The notes under the pieces are model-generated. The model was given only the letters and a program-made list of their open reading frames with translations, was not told the DNA's origin and did not search any database. A program made the translations under genes and the position numbers. A DNA stretch of 64,000 nucleotides from Nocardia neocaledoniensis (GTDB taxonomy: Bacteria > Actinomycetota > Actinomycetes > Mycobacteriales > Mycobacteriaceae): the NCBI RefSeq assembly GCF_003182135.1, contig NZ_QGTL01000004.1:310001-374000 (forward strand), written 5' to 3'. Positions 33,481 to 42,888 of the stretch are shown here, in pieces (position 1 is the first letter of the stretch; the number at the start of each line of letters is the position of its first letter).

Positions 33481-35361
33481 GTGAGTATCGAATCGGTGGC
33501 CTACAGCCAGATGTACCGGCGGGCGAACGCGCCGGAGGAGGAGCGGCCCTTCAGCCTGTCCACCGCGCGTCGCATCCTGCGCTTCGCCGAGGCCCACTGG
33601 CGCCGGATCTCTGCATTCCTGCTGCTCAGCGTCGTGGCCGCGGTGCTCGGCGTGGCGACGCCGGTGCTCGCGGGCCGGGTCGTCAACGACATCGTGGCGG
33701 GGTCGGCGCCGCGCACGGTCGTACTGCTCGCCCTGGCGATCGCGGGCCTGGCGGTGCTCGACGCGGGCCTCGGCATCGTGATCCGGTGGCTGTCCGCCCG
33801 GATCGGCGAGGGCCTCATCCTCGACCTGCGCACCGCCGTGTTCGACCACGTGCAGAAGATGCCGGTCGCGTTCTTCACCCGCACCAGGACCGGCGCCCTG
33901 GTGAGCAGGCTGAACAGTGATGTGATCGGCGCGCAGCGCGCCTTCAGTGACACCCTCTCCGGCGTGGTGACCAATATCGTCACCTTGGCGCTGACCTTGG
34001 CGGTGATGCTCAGCATCTCCTGGCAGATCACCCTGCTCGCGCTGGTCCTGCTCCCGGTCTTCGTGATCCCCGCACGTCGCGCGGGCAACCGCCTGGCCGC
34101 CATGCAGCGCGAGGCCGCGCAACTCAACGCCGCCATGAGCACCCAGATGACCGAGCGCTTCTCCGCGCCGGGCGCCACCTTGGTGAAGCTGTTCGGCAGG
34201 CCGAAGCAGGAGTCCGCGGAGTTCGCGGTGCGCGCCACCCGGGTTCGCGACATCGGCGTGCGCACGGCCATGCTGCAAACCACCTTCGTCACCTCGCTCA
34301 CCCTGGTCTCCGCGCTGGCGCTGGCGCTCGTCTACGGCCTCGGCGGGTGGTACGCGCTGCGCGGCACGCTCGACGCCGGTTCGGTCGTCGCCCTGTCGCT
34401 GCTGCTGACCAGGCTCTACACCCCGCTCACCGCGCTGGCCAGCGCGCGGCTGGAGATCATGTCGGCGCTGGTGAGCTTCGAGCGGGTGTTCGAGGTGCTC
34501 GACCTGAAGCCGCTGATCGAGGACGCGCCCGACGCGACGGCGGTCCCCGACGGCCCGGTGGCGGTGGAGCTCGACGCGGTGAACTTCGGCTACCCCTCCG
34601 CCGACAAGGTCTCCCTCGCCTCGCTGGAAGACGTCGCGACGCTGGACAGCCGCGGCGGCGTGGAGGTGCTGCACGAGGTGTCGCTGCGGGCCGAGCCCGG
34701 TCAGCTCGTCGCCCTGGTCGGCTCCTCGGGTGCGGGTAAATCGACCATCGCCCAATTGGTTTCGCGGCTCTACGACGTGGACTCGGGCGCGGTCCGGCTC
34801 AACGGCGCCGATGTGCGCGAGCTGACCACCGAGTCGATCCAGCGCACCGTCGGCCTGGTCACCCAGGACGGGCACCTGTTCCACGACACGATCCGTGCGA
34901 ACCTGCTGCTCGCCAGGCCCGAGGCGACCGAGGACGAACTGTGGGACGCGCTGGAACGGGCGCGCCTGCGCGAGCTGGTCGCCTCGCTCTCCGACGGCCT
35001 CGACACCGTGGTCGGCGAACGCGGCTACCGGCTCTCCGGTGGCGAACGGCAGCGGCTGACCATCGCGCGCCTGCTGCTCAAGCAGCCGCGCGTGGTGATC
35101 CTCGACGAGGCCACCGCCTCCTTGGACTCGACCTCCGAGGCCGCCGTCCAGGAGGCCCTCACCGAGGCGCTGCACGGTCGCACCGCGCTGGTGATCGCGC
35201 ACCGGCTCTCCACCATCCGCGCGGCCGATCAGATCATCGTCCTCGAACAGGGCCGCATCGTGGAGCGCGGCACGCACGCCGACCTGCTCAACGCCGACGG
35301 CCGCTACGCCGAGTTGTACCGCACCCAGTTCGCCGACGACCCGGTCCCCACCGCCGCCTGA
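33481..35361 (+). CDS. ABC exporter, fused permease and ATPase
   Basis: 626 residues. Six membrane helices (residues ~40-340) precede a nucleotide-binding domain (~365-610) with Walker A VGSSGAGKS, signature LSGGERQR, Walker B VVILDEATAS and H-loop AHRLS. The GTG start has GAGGAG upstream. A half-transporter of this type works as a homodimer and exports lipids or drugs. The ATPase domain contains an extra loop (SLEDVATLDSRGGVEVL) between the start of the fold and Walker A. Expression is probably controlled by the MerR-type promoter described above. Confidence 0.92.
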   Translation: MSIESVAYSQMYRRANAPEEERPFSLSTARRILRFAEAHWRRISAFLLLSVVAAVLGVATPVLAGRVVNDIVAGSAPRTVVLLALAIAGLAVLDAGLGIVIRWLSARIGEGLILDLRTAVFDHVQKMPVAFFTRTRTGALVSRLNSDVIGAQRAFSDTLSGVVTNIVTLALTLAVMLSISWQITLLALVLLPVFVIPARRAGNRLAAMQREAAQLNAAMSTQMTERFSAPGATLVKLFGRPKQESAEFAVRATRVRDIGVRTAMLQTTFVTSLTLVSALALALVYGLGGWYALRGTLDAGSVVALSLLLTRLYTPLTALASARLEIMSALVSFERVFEVLDLKPLIEDAPDATAVPDGPVAVELDAVNFGYPSADKVSLASLEDVATLDSRGGVEVLHEVSLRAEPGQLVALVGSSGAGKSTIAQLVSRLYDVDSGAVRLNGADVRELTTESIQRTVGLVTQDGHLFHDTIRANLLLARPEATEDELWDALERARLRELVASLSDGLDTVVGERGYRLSGGERQRLTIARLLLKQPRVVILDEATASLDSTSEAAVQEALTEALHGRTALVIAHRLSTIRAADQIIVLEQGRIVERGTHADLLNADGRYAELYRTQFADDPVPTAA

Positions 35362-35381
35362 GCCCGGCGACGCCGGCCCGG

Positions 35382-36077
35382 CTACCGCGCCGGGTCGGCG
35401 TGCCGCAGCGCGGTGACGATCGCCAGGGTCGGCGCCCGGCCCGCCTCGGTGTGGCTGAGCATCGCGTACTCGGCCAGCCGTTCGTCGCCGGAGGAGATCG
35501 CCTCGATGAGGTGGCGGTGTTCGTCGCGCTGTTCCTCCGTGTCGCGATCGGCGGTGAGGAAGAACAGCCAGGCCATGCGCGCCAGAATGGTGCGCATCAA
35601 CTGGCTGAGCAGGCTGTTGCCCGACAGTTCGACGATCGCGCCGTGCAGCCGCGCGTTCGTCTCGGCGATCCGCAGCGGGTCACGGGAATCGGTGGCCGCC
35701 TGCGCTTCTCGCAGCGCGGCCCGCAGCGGTGCGCTGTCGTGCCCCTGCCCGATCCGGGCGGCGGCCAGGCGCGCGGCCAGCGGTTCGAGGCCGATGCGCA
35801 CGTCGAACAGTTCCTCGACCGCGGTGCGGTCCCACGACCGCACCACCGCGCTGCGCCGCGGCAGCGCGCTCACGATCCCGTCGAATTCGAGCAGCGCCAA
35901 CGCCTCCCGCACCGGCAGCCGCGAACTGCCGAGCATGGCGGCGACCCGAGCCTCCGGTAATTTCTCGCCCTCCCGGTACACCCCGGTGATGATGTTGCGC
36001 CGCAGTTCGTCGTAGATGCGCCGGGTCTGGGAGGTGTCGTCCACGGCGTCCGCCGGGCGACCTTGGTCTCGGGCCAC
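35382..36077 (-). CDS. GntR-family regulator with FCD domain
   Basis: 231 residues from a GTG. The winged helix lies at residues ~18-85 (YDELRRNIITGVYREGEKLPEARVAAMLGSSRLPVREALALLEFDGIV). An FCD effector domain follows (~95-220) with the metal-type residues D (FDVRIGLEPLAAR) and H (RLHGAI, DEHRHLIEAI, LSHTEAG). It diverges from the importer/amidohydrolase operon and is its likely repressor, sensing the imported substrate or a product. Confidence 0.9.
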   Translation of the reverse strand: MARDQGRPADAVDDTSQTRRIYDELRRNIITGVYREGEKLPEARVAAMLGSSRLPVREALALLEFDGIVSALPRRSAVVRSWDRTAVEELFDVRIGLEPLAARLAAARIGQGHDSAPLRAALREAQAATDSRDPLRIAETNARLHGAIVELSGNSLLSQLMRTILARMAWLFFLTADRDTEEQRDEHRHLIEAISSGDERLAEYAMLSHTEAGRAPTLAIVTALRHADPAR

Positions 36078-36197
36078 GGAGCTAGTCTACGAATATCACT
36101 TCGGTCGACCGTTGTCTCGCACAGCAGCTCTTCGTTCACGCCTGTCGACGACCGCGACGGAGCATCGAAGCGGCTGACGAAATGCCGGTTGACCATG

Positions 36198-36211
36198 AAA
36201 GATATATCTTT
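36198..36211. promoter_or_regulatory. Palindrome AAAGATATATCTTT between GntR and importer operon
   Basis: A perfect 14-bp AT-rich palindrome in an otherwise GC-rich 240-bp intergenic region. It is a candidate operator for the FCD/GntR regulator. A second short dyad (GTATAC, 36282-36287), closer to the usual FCD-GntR half-site style, lies nearer the operon start. Which one is bound is not decidable here. Confidence 0.45.
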
Positions 36212-36319
36212 TCGGTCTTCGTGATCATTCACCGGACCGAAACGTACGGAACACAATAGGGATACACCCGACTCCAATTCTGTATACCGATTCTCCATCG
36301 GTCACAGAGAGGATGCGAG

Positions 36320-37240
36320 TTGGCCCGCTATCTGCTCCGCCGCTTCGCGCAGGCGGTGATCACCGTCTTCGCCGTCATCTCGCTGGCGTTTCTACTCGGT
36401 CGGCTGACCGGCAGCCCGGCCGCGTCGATGCTGCCCGAGACCGCCAGCGCGGCCGATATCGCGGCGCTCGACCACGAACTCGGCTTCGACAAGCCGCCGT
36501 TGACGCAATATCTCGACTATCTGCTCGGCATCCTGTCCGGCGATTTCGGGGACTCGTACCAGCAGACCGGAACGTCATCGATGTCGCTGGTACTGCGGCG
36601 ACTGCCGGCTTCGCTGCAGCTCGGCGTCGCAGGCTTCGCGATCGGGCTCGCGCTGGCCTTCGCCGTGGTGCTCGCCATCCACCTCAGCGGCCGCTGGTCG
36701 TTGCGCGGCGTGGCGCTCGGCGTCGGCGCGGCCCGCCTCGCGGTGCCGGACTTCCTGTTCGGGCTGCTGCTGGTGCTGGTGTTCTCGGTGACGCTGGGCT
36801 GGCTCCCGTCGCTGGCCGGCGCCGATCCGCTCGCGATCGTGATGCCGGCGGTGACCATCGCGACCGCGCAGTTCGTCGTCTATTCCCGCCTGCTCGACAA
36901 CTCCCTGATCGCCGAGAGCGCGCAGGACTACGTGCGCACCGCGTACGCGCGGGGTGAGCGCCGGTCGTCGGTGCTGATGCGTGAGGTGCTGCCCAACGCC
37001 TTGCTGCCGGTGCTCACGATCTCCGGCATCACGCTGGGTACTTTGCTCGGTGGCCTCGTCATCGTCGAGAACGTCTTCGCCTGGCCGGGATTGGGTCAGC
37101 TCATGCTCGACGCGGTGTTCAATCGCGACTTCCCGGTGGTCCAGTCCGGGCTGGTGGTGATCGCGACGATCTTCGTGGTCGTCAACTTCGGCATCGACGT
37201 CCTCTACGGCGTCATCGATCCGAGGGCGAGGGTCCGATGA
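36320..37240 (+). CDS. ABC importer permease, OppB/DppB type
   Basis: 306 residues with six membrane helices and the binding-protein-dependent permease EAA-like loop (YVRTAYARGERRSSVLMREVLPNALLPV). The TTG start is supported by GAGAGG 7 nt upstream and by MARYLLRRFAQAVITVFAVISLAFLLGRLTG, the canonical DppB N-terminus. The stop overlaps the next ATG (ATGA). First gene of the uptake operon. Confidence 0.93.
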   Translation: MARYLLRRFAQAVITVFAVISLAFLLGRLTGSPAASMLPETASAADIAALDHELGFDKPPLTQYLDYLLGILSGDFGDSYQQTGTSSMSLVLRRLPASLQLGVAGFAIGLALAFAVVLAIHLSGRWSLRGVALGVGAARLAVPDFLFGLLLVLVFSVTLGWLPSLAGADPLAIVMPAVTIATAQFVVYSRLLDNSLIAESAQDYVRTAYARGERRSSVLMREVLPNALLPVLTISGITLGTLLGGLVIVENVFAWPGLGQLMLDAVFNRDFPVVQSGLVVIATIFVVVNFGIDVLYGVIDPRARVR

Positions 37241-38109
37241 CCCGGCCCGGCACTGCGGCCACCGTCATGGGTATCACGATGATCCTGGCCGTCGTCCTGT
37301 TCTCCCTGCTCTACCCGCTGCTGCCCGGCTACGACCCGTACGCGCAGCAGCTCGCGGCCGCGTTCGTGCGGCCGTTCACCGACGGGCGCTACCCGCTCGG
37401 CACCGATTCGCTCGGGCGGGATCTGGCCAGCAGGCTGGCGCTGGCCGGGCGGATCACGCTCGGGCTGGTGCTGGTGATCGTGCTGGTCAACGCGGTGATC
37501 GGGATGGCCATCGGCACGGTGTCGGGGTACTTCCGTGGCGTCACCGACAACGTGCTGATGGGCGTCGCCGATATCCAGCTCGCGGTACCGATGACTCTGG
37601 TGATCATGGCCGTCTCGGCCATTCGCGGCCCGAGCACCGCGCTCATGGCCACGATCCTCGGCGTCACCTTCTGGGTCGGCTACGCCCGGGTGGCCCGCTC
37701 GGTGGCGCTCGGTCTGTCGGGCCGGGATTTCGTGATCGCGCCCAAGCTGCTCGGCGCGCGCTCGGGCTGGGTGATGCGCAAGCACGTCCTCGGCCATGTC
37801 ACCGCGCCGGTGCTGATCCTGGCGACCGCTGATCTCGGCAACGTGCTGATCATGATCTCGTCGTTCGACTATCTCGGCCTCGGGGTGCAACCACCGACGC
37901 CGAGCTGGGGCCTGATGATCACCGACGGCCAGAAGTATCTGCGCCAAGCCCCGTATCTGACCATCGTCCCCGCCGTCGCCCTGCTGCTCGTGATCGGCGG
38001 AACCCTGTTGGCCAGCAGGAGATTCACCGATGAGGGCCAGGGTCTGCGCCGTGCCCGCCGGGCGTCGCGGACCGGTCGGGGCGCGCTCGCGAAGGAGGTC
38101 ACGGCATGA
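37237..38109 (+). CDS. ABC importer permease, OppC/DppC type
   Basis: 290 residues, six helices. PLGTDSLGRDLASRLALAGRITLGL is the hallmark DppC segment, and the EAA loop reads SGRDFVIAPKLLGARSGWVMRKHVLGHV. It pairs with the OppB-type permease in the membrane. Starts and stops overlap its neighbours by ATGA on both sides. Confidence 0.93.
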   Translation: MTRPGTAATVMGITMILAVVLFSLLYPLLPGYDPYAQQLAAAFVRPFTDGRYPLGTDSLGRDLASRLALAGRITLGLVLVIVLVNAVIGMAIGTVSGYFRGVTDNVLMGVADIQLAVPMTLVIMAVSAIRGPSTALMATILGVTFWVGYARVARSVALGLSGRDFVIAPKLLGARSGWVMRKHVLGHVTAPVLILATADLGNVLIMISSFDYLGLGVQPPTPSWGLMITDGQKYLRQAPYLTIVPAVALLLVIGGTLLASRRFTDEGQGLRRARRASRTGRGALAKEVTA

Positions 38110-39107
38110 GCGCGCTGCTGGAAATCACCGATCTCACCGTCGGCTACGAGACCGCGGCGGGGGAGCGGGTCGTGCTCGTCGATTCGGTGAGCCTGAGCCT
38201 GGCCGAGGGCGAAGTGCTCTGTCTCGTCGGCGAGTCCGGATCGGGCAAGTCGGTGACGATGCTCGCTGTGCTCGGCCTGCTGCCCGCACCGCTGGAGATC
38301 TTCTCGGGCAGTGTGCGTTTCCGCGGCGCCGAACTCGTCGGCGCCGACGACGAGACCCTGCGCCGCCTGCGTGGCGCCGAACTCGGCATGGTCTTCCAGG
38401 ACCCGATGACCACCCTCAATCCCGTCCGCAGGGTGGGCGTGCAGATCGGGCGCGCGCTGGCCGTCCACCAGCGGCTGGACGCCAGGACACGGCGCGAACG
38501 GGTCGTCGAACTCCTTGCCGCCGTGGGGATTCCCCAGCCCGCCGAGCGGGCGCGCGCCTACCCGCACCAGTGGTCGGGCGGGATGCGTCAGCGCGCGGTG
38601 ATCGCCATGGCCATGGCGAACGACCCGGCCGTCCTCGTCGCCGACGAGCCGACCACCGCCCTCGACGTGACCGTTCAAGCCCAGCTCATGGAGGTGCTGG
38701 CGCGGGCACGCGCCCGCAGCGGCGCCGCGATGGTGCTGATCACCCACGATCTGGGACTGGTCGCCCAGTACGCGGATCGGGTGGCGATCATGTACGCGGG
38801 CCGAGTCGTCGAGTCCGGCACCGTGTGGCAGATCTTCGACGACGCCACCCACCCGTACACCCGTGGCCTGCAACGCAGCCTGCTCGGGCAGTCGGGGTCC
38901 GCCCGCGCCTACGCCATTCCCGGATCGCCGCCGTCGCCGCGGCAACGGCCCCCGGGGTGCGGCTTCGCGCCGCGGTGCGAATTCGCCGGGAAGCGCGACG
39001 AATGCGCGACCGCCGCACCAATTCTCGTGCGGCTAGAGACCGGGCGCGCCGTGGCGTGTCCGCCCGCGGTCGAGGCCGCGCCGATCGAACAGGACCGTTC
39101 CGCATGA
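38106..39107 (+). CDS. ABC importer ATPase, OppD/DppD type
   Basis: 333 residues. Walker A is GESGSGKSVT, the signature is QWSGGMRQR and Walker B is VLVADEPTTALD. The C-terminal oligopeptide extension (GSARAYAIPGSPPSPRQRPPGCGFAPRCEFA) has Cys residues typical of the OppD family. First of the two ATPases energising uptake; ATGA overlaps on both sides. Confidence 0.94.
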   Translation: MSALLEITDLTVGYETAAGERVVLVDSVSLSLAEGEVLCLVGESGSGKSVTMLAVLGLLPAPLEIFSGSVRFRGAELVGADDETLRRLRGAELGMVFQDPMTTLNPVRRVGVQIGRALAVHQRLDARTRRERVVELLAAVGIPQPAERARAYPHQWSGGMRQRAVIAMAMANDPAVLVADEPTTALDVTVQAQLMEVLARARARSGAAMVLITHDLGLVAQYADRVAIMYAGRVVESGTVWQIFDDATHPYTRGLQRSLLGQSGSARAYAIPGSPPSPRQRPPGCGFAPRCEFAGKRDECATAAPILVRLETGRAVACPPAVEAAPIEQDRSA

Positions 39108-40105
39108 CGACGATCGATGCGCCCGTGGACGAAGTCATCCGGGTCGAAGGGCTGGCGGTGAGCTTCACCAGCAGGCGCGGACTCTTCGGCACCCGCAGGC
39201 TCCGCGCGCTCGACGGCGTGAGTTTCGCGGTTCGCCGGGGCGAGACGTTCGGCCTGGTCGGCGAGTCGGGCGGTGGCAAGTCGACGCTGGTGCGCGCTCT
39301 GTTCGGCATCAACACCCCGAGCGCCGGCTCGGTGCGCATCCTCGGCCACGACCTGGCGACCCTGCGTCCCGGGGCCCGGCGCGCGCTGCGCAACCGGGTC
39401 CAGCTGGTGTTCCAGGACCCGTACTCCTCCCTCGATCCGCGCATGACCGCGCACGACATCGTGGCCGAACCGCTGCGCATCGCGGGCGGGTACCGGCACG
39501 AACGGGTGGTTGAGCTGCTCGAGCAGGTGGGACTGGGCCGGGACGCGTTGGCGCGCAAGCCCGCCGAGTTCTCCGGTGGGCAGCGGCAACGACTCGGCAT
39601 CGCCAGGGCGCTCGCACCGCGACCCGAGGTGCTCGTCCTCGACGAACCGGTCTCGGCGCTGGACGCCTCGGTGCAGGCCCAGGTCATCAATCTGCTGCAG
39701 GACCTGCAGGCGGAGCTCGGCCTGTCGTACCTGTTCATCGCCCACGATCTCTCGGTGGTGCGGCACCTGTCCGACCGGATCGCGGTGATGCATCTGGGCA
39801 AGCTCGTCGAGATCGGCGCGACCGAGGACGTGTTCACCGCACCGGGACACCCGTACACCCGGGCCCTGATCGCCTCGGCCCCGGTGCCGGACCCGCATCA
39901 GCGCCGCCGTGACAGCGCCACGCTGGTGCGCGGCGAGCTTCCCGACGCCGCGAACCCGCCGACCGGCTGCACCTTCCGCACCAGATGCCCCCTCGCCACC
40001 GCCGAATGCGCCACGCGCGTACCGGAACTCGAACAACAGGGTCGCACCGACCATGTCGTGGCCTGCCTGCGTCCGCTCGCGGGCCCGCCGAAAGGAAACC
40101 GATGA
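39104..40105 (+). CDS. ABC importer ATPase, OppF/DppF type
   Basis: 333 residues. Walker A is GESGGGKSTL, the signature is EFSGGQRQR and Walker B is VLVLDEPVSALD. The Cys-rich C-terminal extension (GCTFRTRCPLATAEC) is present. ATGA overlaps link it to OppD upstream and to the binding-protein gene downstream. Confidence 0.94.
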   Translation: MTTIDAPVDEVIRVEGLAVSFTSRRGLFGTRRLRALDGVSFAVRRGETFGLVGESGGGKSTLVRALFGINTPSAGSVRILGHDLATLRPGARRALRNRVQLVFQDPYSSLDPRMTAHDIVAEPLRIAGGYRHERVVELLEQVGLGRDALARKPAEFSGGQRQRLGIARALAPRPEVLVLDEPVSALDASVQAQVINLLQDLQAELGLSYLFIAHDLSVVRHLSDRIAVMHLGKLVEIGATEDVFTAPGHPYTRALIASAPVPDPHQRRRDSATLVRGELPDAANPPTGCTFRTRCPLATAECATRVPELEQQGRTDHVVACLRPLAGPPKGNR

Positions 40106-41631
40106 AACCGATCACCCGCGGCCTGGCGACCGGACTCGCCGCCCTCGCCTGCGCCACCCTCACCCTGACCGCCTGTGCGCCCGCAGGCTCCGACACCGCG
40201 TCGCAGACGACGCTGGTGGTCGGCGCTGTCACCGAGCCGACCGATGTGCCCGACCCGATCAGCGACGGCTCGCTGGCCGGCTACAACTACTACTTCGCGA
40301 CCTTCGACCAGCTCGCCCGGTTCGACAGCGAAGGGGTGATCGGGCCGAAACTGGCGACGAAGTGGGAGCACAACGCCGACTTCACCCAGTGGACCTTCAC
40401 GATCCGCGACGACGTGAAGTTCCACAACGGCCAACCGCTGAAGCCCGCCGACGTCGCCTTCACCTACAACAAGATCAAGGCCACGCCGACCGGCGATCCG
40501 GCCACATACATGGAGATGTTCGAGTCCGCCGCGGTCGGGCCGGGCAACACCGTGGTGTTCAGCCTCAACGCCCCGTTCTCCGCGTGGCCGACGATCACCA
40601 CCGGCGTCTCCATCGTGCCGGAATCGGTGTACACCGCACTCGGGTCGGCGGGCTTCGCCGCCGCGCCCGTCGGCTCCGGGCCGTTCGTCTTCGACCACTA
40701 CACACGCGGCGTCGAATACGCCGTCAAGCGCAATCCGGACTACTGGGGTACGAAGGCGGCGGTCGAAGCCGTGACCTTCAAGACGGTGGCCGACGCCGAC
40801 GCCAGGCTCAACGGTGTGCAGTCGGGCAGCCTCGACATCGCGCTGGTCGCGCCCAACCAGGTCGCGGCAGTCGAGGGGTCCAAGAGCGTGCACATCGAGT
40901 CGAGGGTCTCCAACGGTGTCACCTTCCTCGGCATGAATGCCACCGCGGGCCCACTGGCCGACCAGCGGGTCCGGGAGGCGATCGCGCTCTCGATCGATCG
41001 CGAGGGCATCGTGAAGACGCTGCTGGCCGGCCGCGCGACCGTCGCCAATCAGCTGGTCGCCCAGAACGTCGGCGGCTTCGACCCGAAATACCCCGCACCG
41101 GTGCGTGACACCACCAAGGCCAAGCAGTTGCTGGCCGCCGCGGGCTACCGCGGCGCGCCGATTCCGTTCCAGTACGCGACGAATGGGCGCATTCCGCTGA
41201 GTTCGGAGATCGCCCAGTCGATCCAGGCCAACCTTGCCGAGGTCGGCATCACCGTCACCCTGCAGGGCACCGATCAGAACAGCCTGTCGCAGATGATCTA
41301 CACCAAGAAGTCGGCCGCGGGCATCTACCTCAACACCTACGCGCCCTCGACCATGGACGGTGACGCGCCGATCGCCTCGATGTTCGGCGGGCAGTGGAAC
41401 GACTACGCCATGCTGCCGGAGACCCAAGCGCTGGTCGCCGAGACCAGGACCGTCGCCGGGCAGGCCAGGATCGATGTGTACCGCGAACTGTTCACCCTCA
41501 ACGACACCAAGGCGCTGCTGATCGGCCTCTACACGCCCGACGCGAGCTATGCCGTCGATCCGGCGCTGCGCTGGCAGCCGCGCGCGGACGGCATGATCAC
41601 CGTCGACGCGGCCACCTTCGGAACGGACTGA
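40102..41631 (+). CDS. Substrate-binding lipoprotein of peptide/opine-type ABC importer (SBP_bac_5)
   Basis: 509 residues. A lipoprotein signal peptide ends in TLTAC (Cys near residue 25). The mature part is a family-5 solute-binding protein (RFDSEGVIGPKLATKWEHNADFTQWTFTIRDDVKFHNGQPLKPADVAFTYNKI). The family binds di- and oligopeptides, nickel, opines and other small amines, so the ligand is open. Its gene is last of the five transport genes and is followed 4 bp later by an amidohydrolase, which suggests the imported molecule is hydrolysed at once. Confidence 0.92.
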   Translation: MKPITRGLATGLAALACATLTLTACAPAGSDTASQTTLVVGAVTEPTDVPDPISDGSLAGYNYYFATFDQLARFDSEGVIGPKLATKWEHNADFTQWTFTIRDDVKFHNGQPLKPADVAFTYNKIKATPTGDPATYMEMFESAAVGPGNTVVFSLNAPFSAWPTITTGVSIVPESVYTALGSAGFAAAPVGSGPFVFDHYTRGVEYAVKRNPDYWGTKAAVEAVTFKTVADADARLNGVQSGSLDIALVAPNQVAAVEGSKSVHIESRVSNGVTFLGMNATAGPLADQRVREAIALSIDREGIVKTLLAGRATVANQLVAQNVGGFDPKYPAPVRDTTKAKQLLAAAGYRGAPIPFQYATNGRIPLSSEIAQSIQANLAEVGITVTLQGTDQNSLSQMIYTKKSAAGIYLNTYAPSTMDGDAPIASMFGGQWNDYAMLPETQALVAETRTVAGQARIDVYRELFTLNDTKALLIGLYTPDASYAVDPALRWQPRADGMITVDAATFGTD

Positions 41632-41635
41632 GTCC

Positions 41636-42886
41636 ATGGGAGATTCGCTGCTGATCACCGAGGTGCGGCCATGGGGCGGCGATCCGGTGGACGTGCTCGT
41701 CGAGGACGGGGCGGTCGCCGCGGTGGCCGCGACCGGCGCATCGACGACGGCGGCGGAGCGGGTCGACGGTGCGGGCAGGCTGATCCTGCCCGCGCTGTCC
41801 GACGTGCACCTGCATCTGGATTCCAGTCGGCTCGGGCTGCCGTTCCGGGCGCAGACCGGGGAGCCGGGCCGGTGGGGCCGGATCATGAACGACCGGGAGC
41901 ACTGGCGCGGCGCCGAACGCTCGGTGACCGAACGCGCGTCGTTCACGCTCGCCGTCGCGGTGGCCAACGGCGCCACCAGGATTCGCAGCCACGCGCAGGT
42001 GGACGCCGACACCGGATTGGCCAAGCTCGAGGGCGAACTCGCGGCGCGGGAGCGCTACGCCGACGTCTGCGATGTGGAGATCGTGGCGTTCCCGCAGGTG
42101 GGTATCCTGCTCGAGCCCGGCGTCGTCGACCTCATGGACGCGGCGCTCGCGGCCGGGGCCGACCTGGTCGGCGGGATGGACCCGTGTGAACTCGACCGCG
42201 ATCCGGTCCGGCACCTCGACGCGGTCTTCGGCCTGGCCGAGAAGCACCAGGCCGGCGTCGACATCCATCTGCACGAGGCGGGCGAGCTCGGGCTGTTCAC
42301 ATTGTCGCTGATCGTCGAACGGGTGCGGGCCCTGGGGATGGCCGGGCAGGCCACCGTCTCGCACGCGCGGTGCCTGGCCAGCGGCCTGCCCGGGGTGCCG
42401 GGGGCGATCGAGCGACTCGCGGAGTACGACATCGCGCTGACGCACGCCGCGGGAGCGCAGGGCTGGGCGCTGCCCCTGCTCGACCTGGCGGCCGCGGGCG
42501 TGCGGGTCGGTGTCGGCATGGATGGTCAGCGGGACTACTGGTCGCCGTACGGTAACGGCGACATGCTCGACCGCGCCTGGCAACTCGCGTTCGTCAACGG
42601 ATTCGGCTCGGATCAGCACGTGGAACACGCACTGGCCGTGGCGACCTGGGGTGGGGCGAGCGTGCTGGACCGGAGCCTGCGCCCGCTCGACCTCAGCGAT
42701 ACACATCCCGGGTTCGCCGTCGGTGATCCGGCGGAGTTCTTCCTCGTCGACGCGGTGAGCCCGGCCGCCGCCGTGATGGATCGGCCCGCCGCGCGCACCG
42801 TCATCCATCGGGGCGCCGTGGTTTCGGTCGACACCGCCATCGAGGGTTTCGAGATCCCCGGACGCTTCGGCAGGGAAGGGAGCTGA
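41636..42886 (+). CDS. Amidohydrolase, cytosine-deaminase (CodA)-like
   Basis: 416 residues with the complete metal set of the amidohydrolase superfamily: DVHLHLD, DIHLHEAGE, TVSHARC and MDGQRDYWSPYGNGDML. The last motif mirrors the CodA GHDDxxDPWYPLGxxNML segment. Family members deaminate cytosine, isocytosine or triazine-like rings, or hydrolyse ring amides. Placement 4 bp after the binding-protein gene suggests a cytoplasmic catabolic role on the imported compound. The true substrate is unknown. Confidence 0.88.
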   Translation: MGDSLLITEVRPWGGDPVDVLVEDGAVAAVAATGASTTAAERVDGAGRLILPALSDVHLHLDSSRLGLPFRAQTGEPGRWGRIMNDREHWRGAERSVTERASFTLAVAVANGATRIRSHAQVDADTGLAKLEGELAARERYADVCDVEIVAFPQVGILLEPGVVDLMDAALAAGADLVGGMDPCELDRDPVRHLDAVFGLAEKHQAGVDIHLHEAGELGLFTLSLIVERVRALGMAGQATVSHARCLASGLPGVPGAIERLAEYDIALTHAAGAQGWALPLLDLAAAGVRVGVGMDGQRDYWSPYGNGDMLDRAWQLAFVNGFGSDQHVEHALAVATWGGASVLDRSLRPLDLSDTHPGFAVGDPAEFFLVDAVSPAAAVMDRPAARTVIHRGAVVSVDTAIEGFEIPGRFGREGS

Positions 42887-42888
42887 CG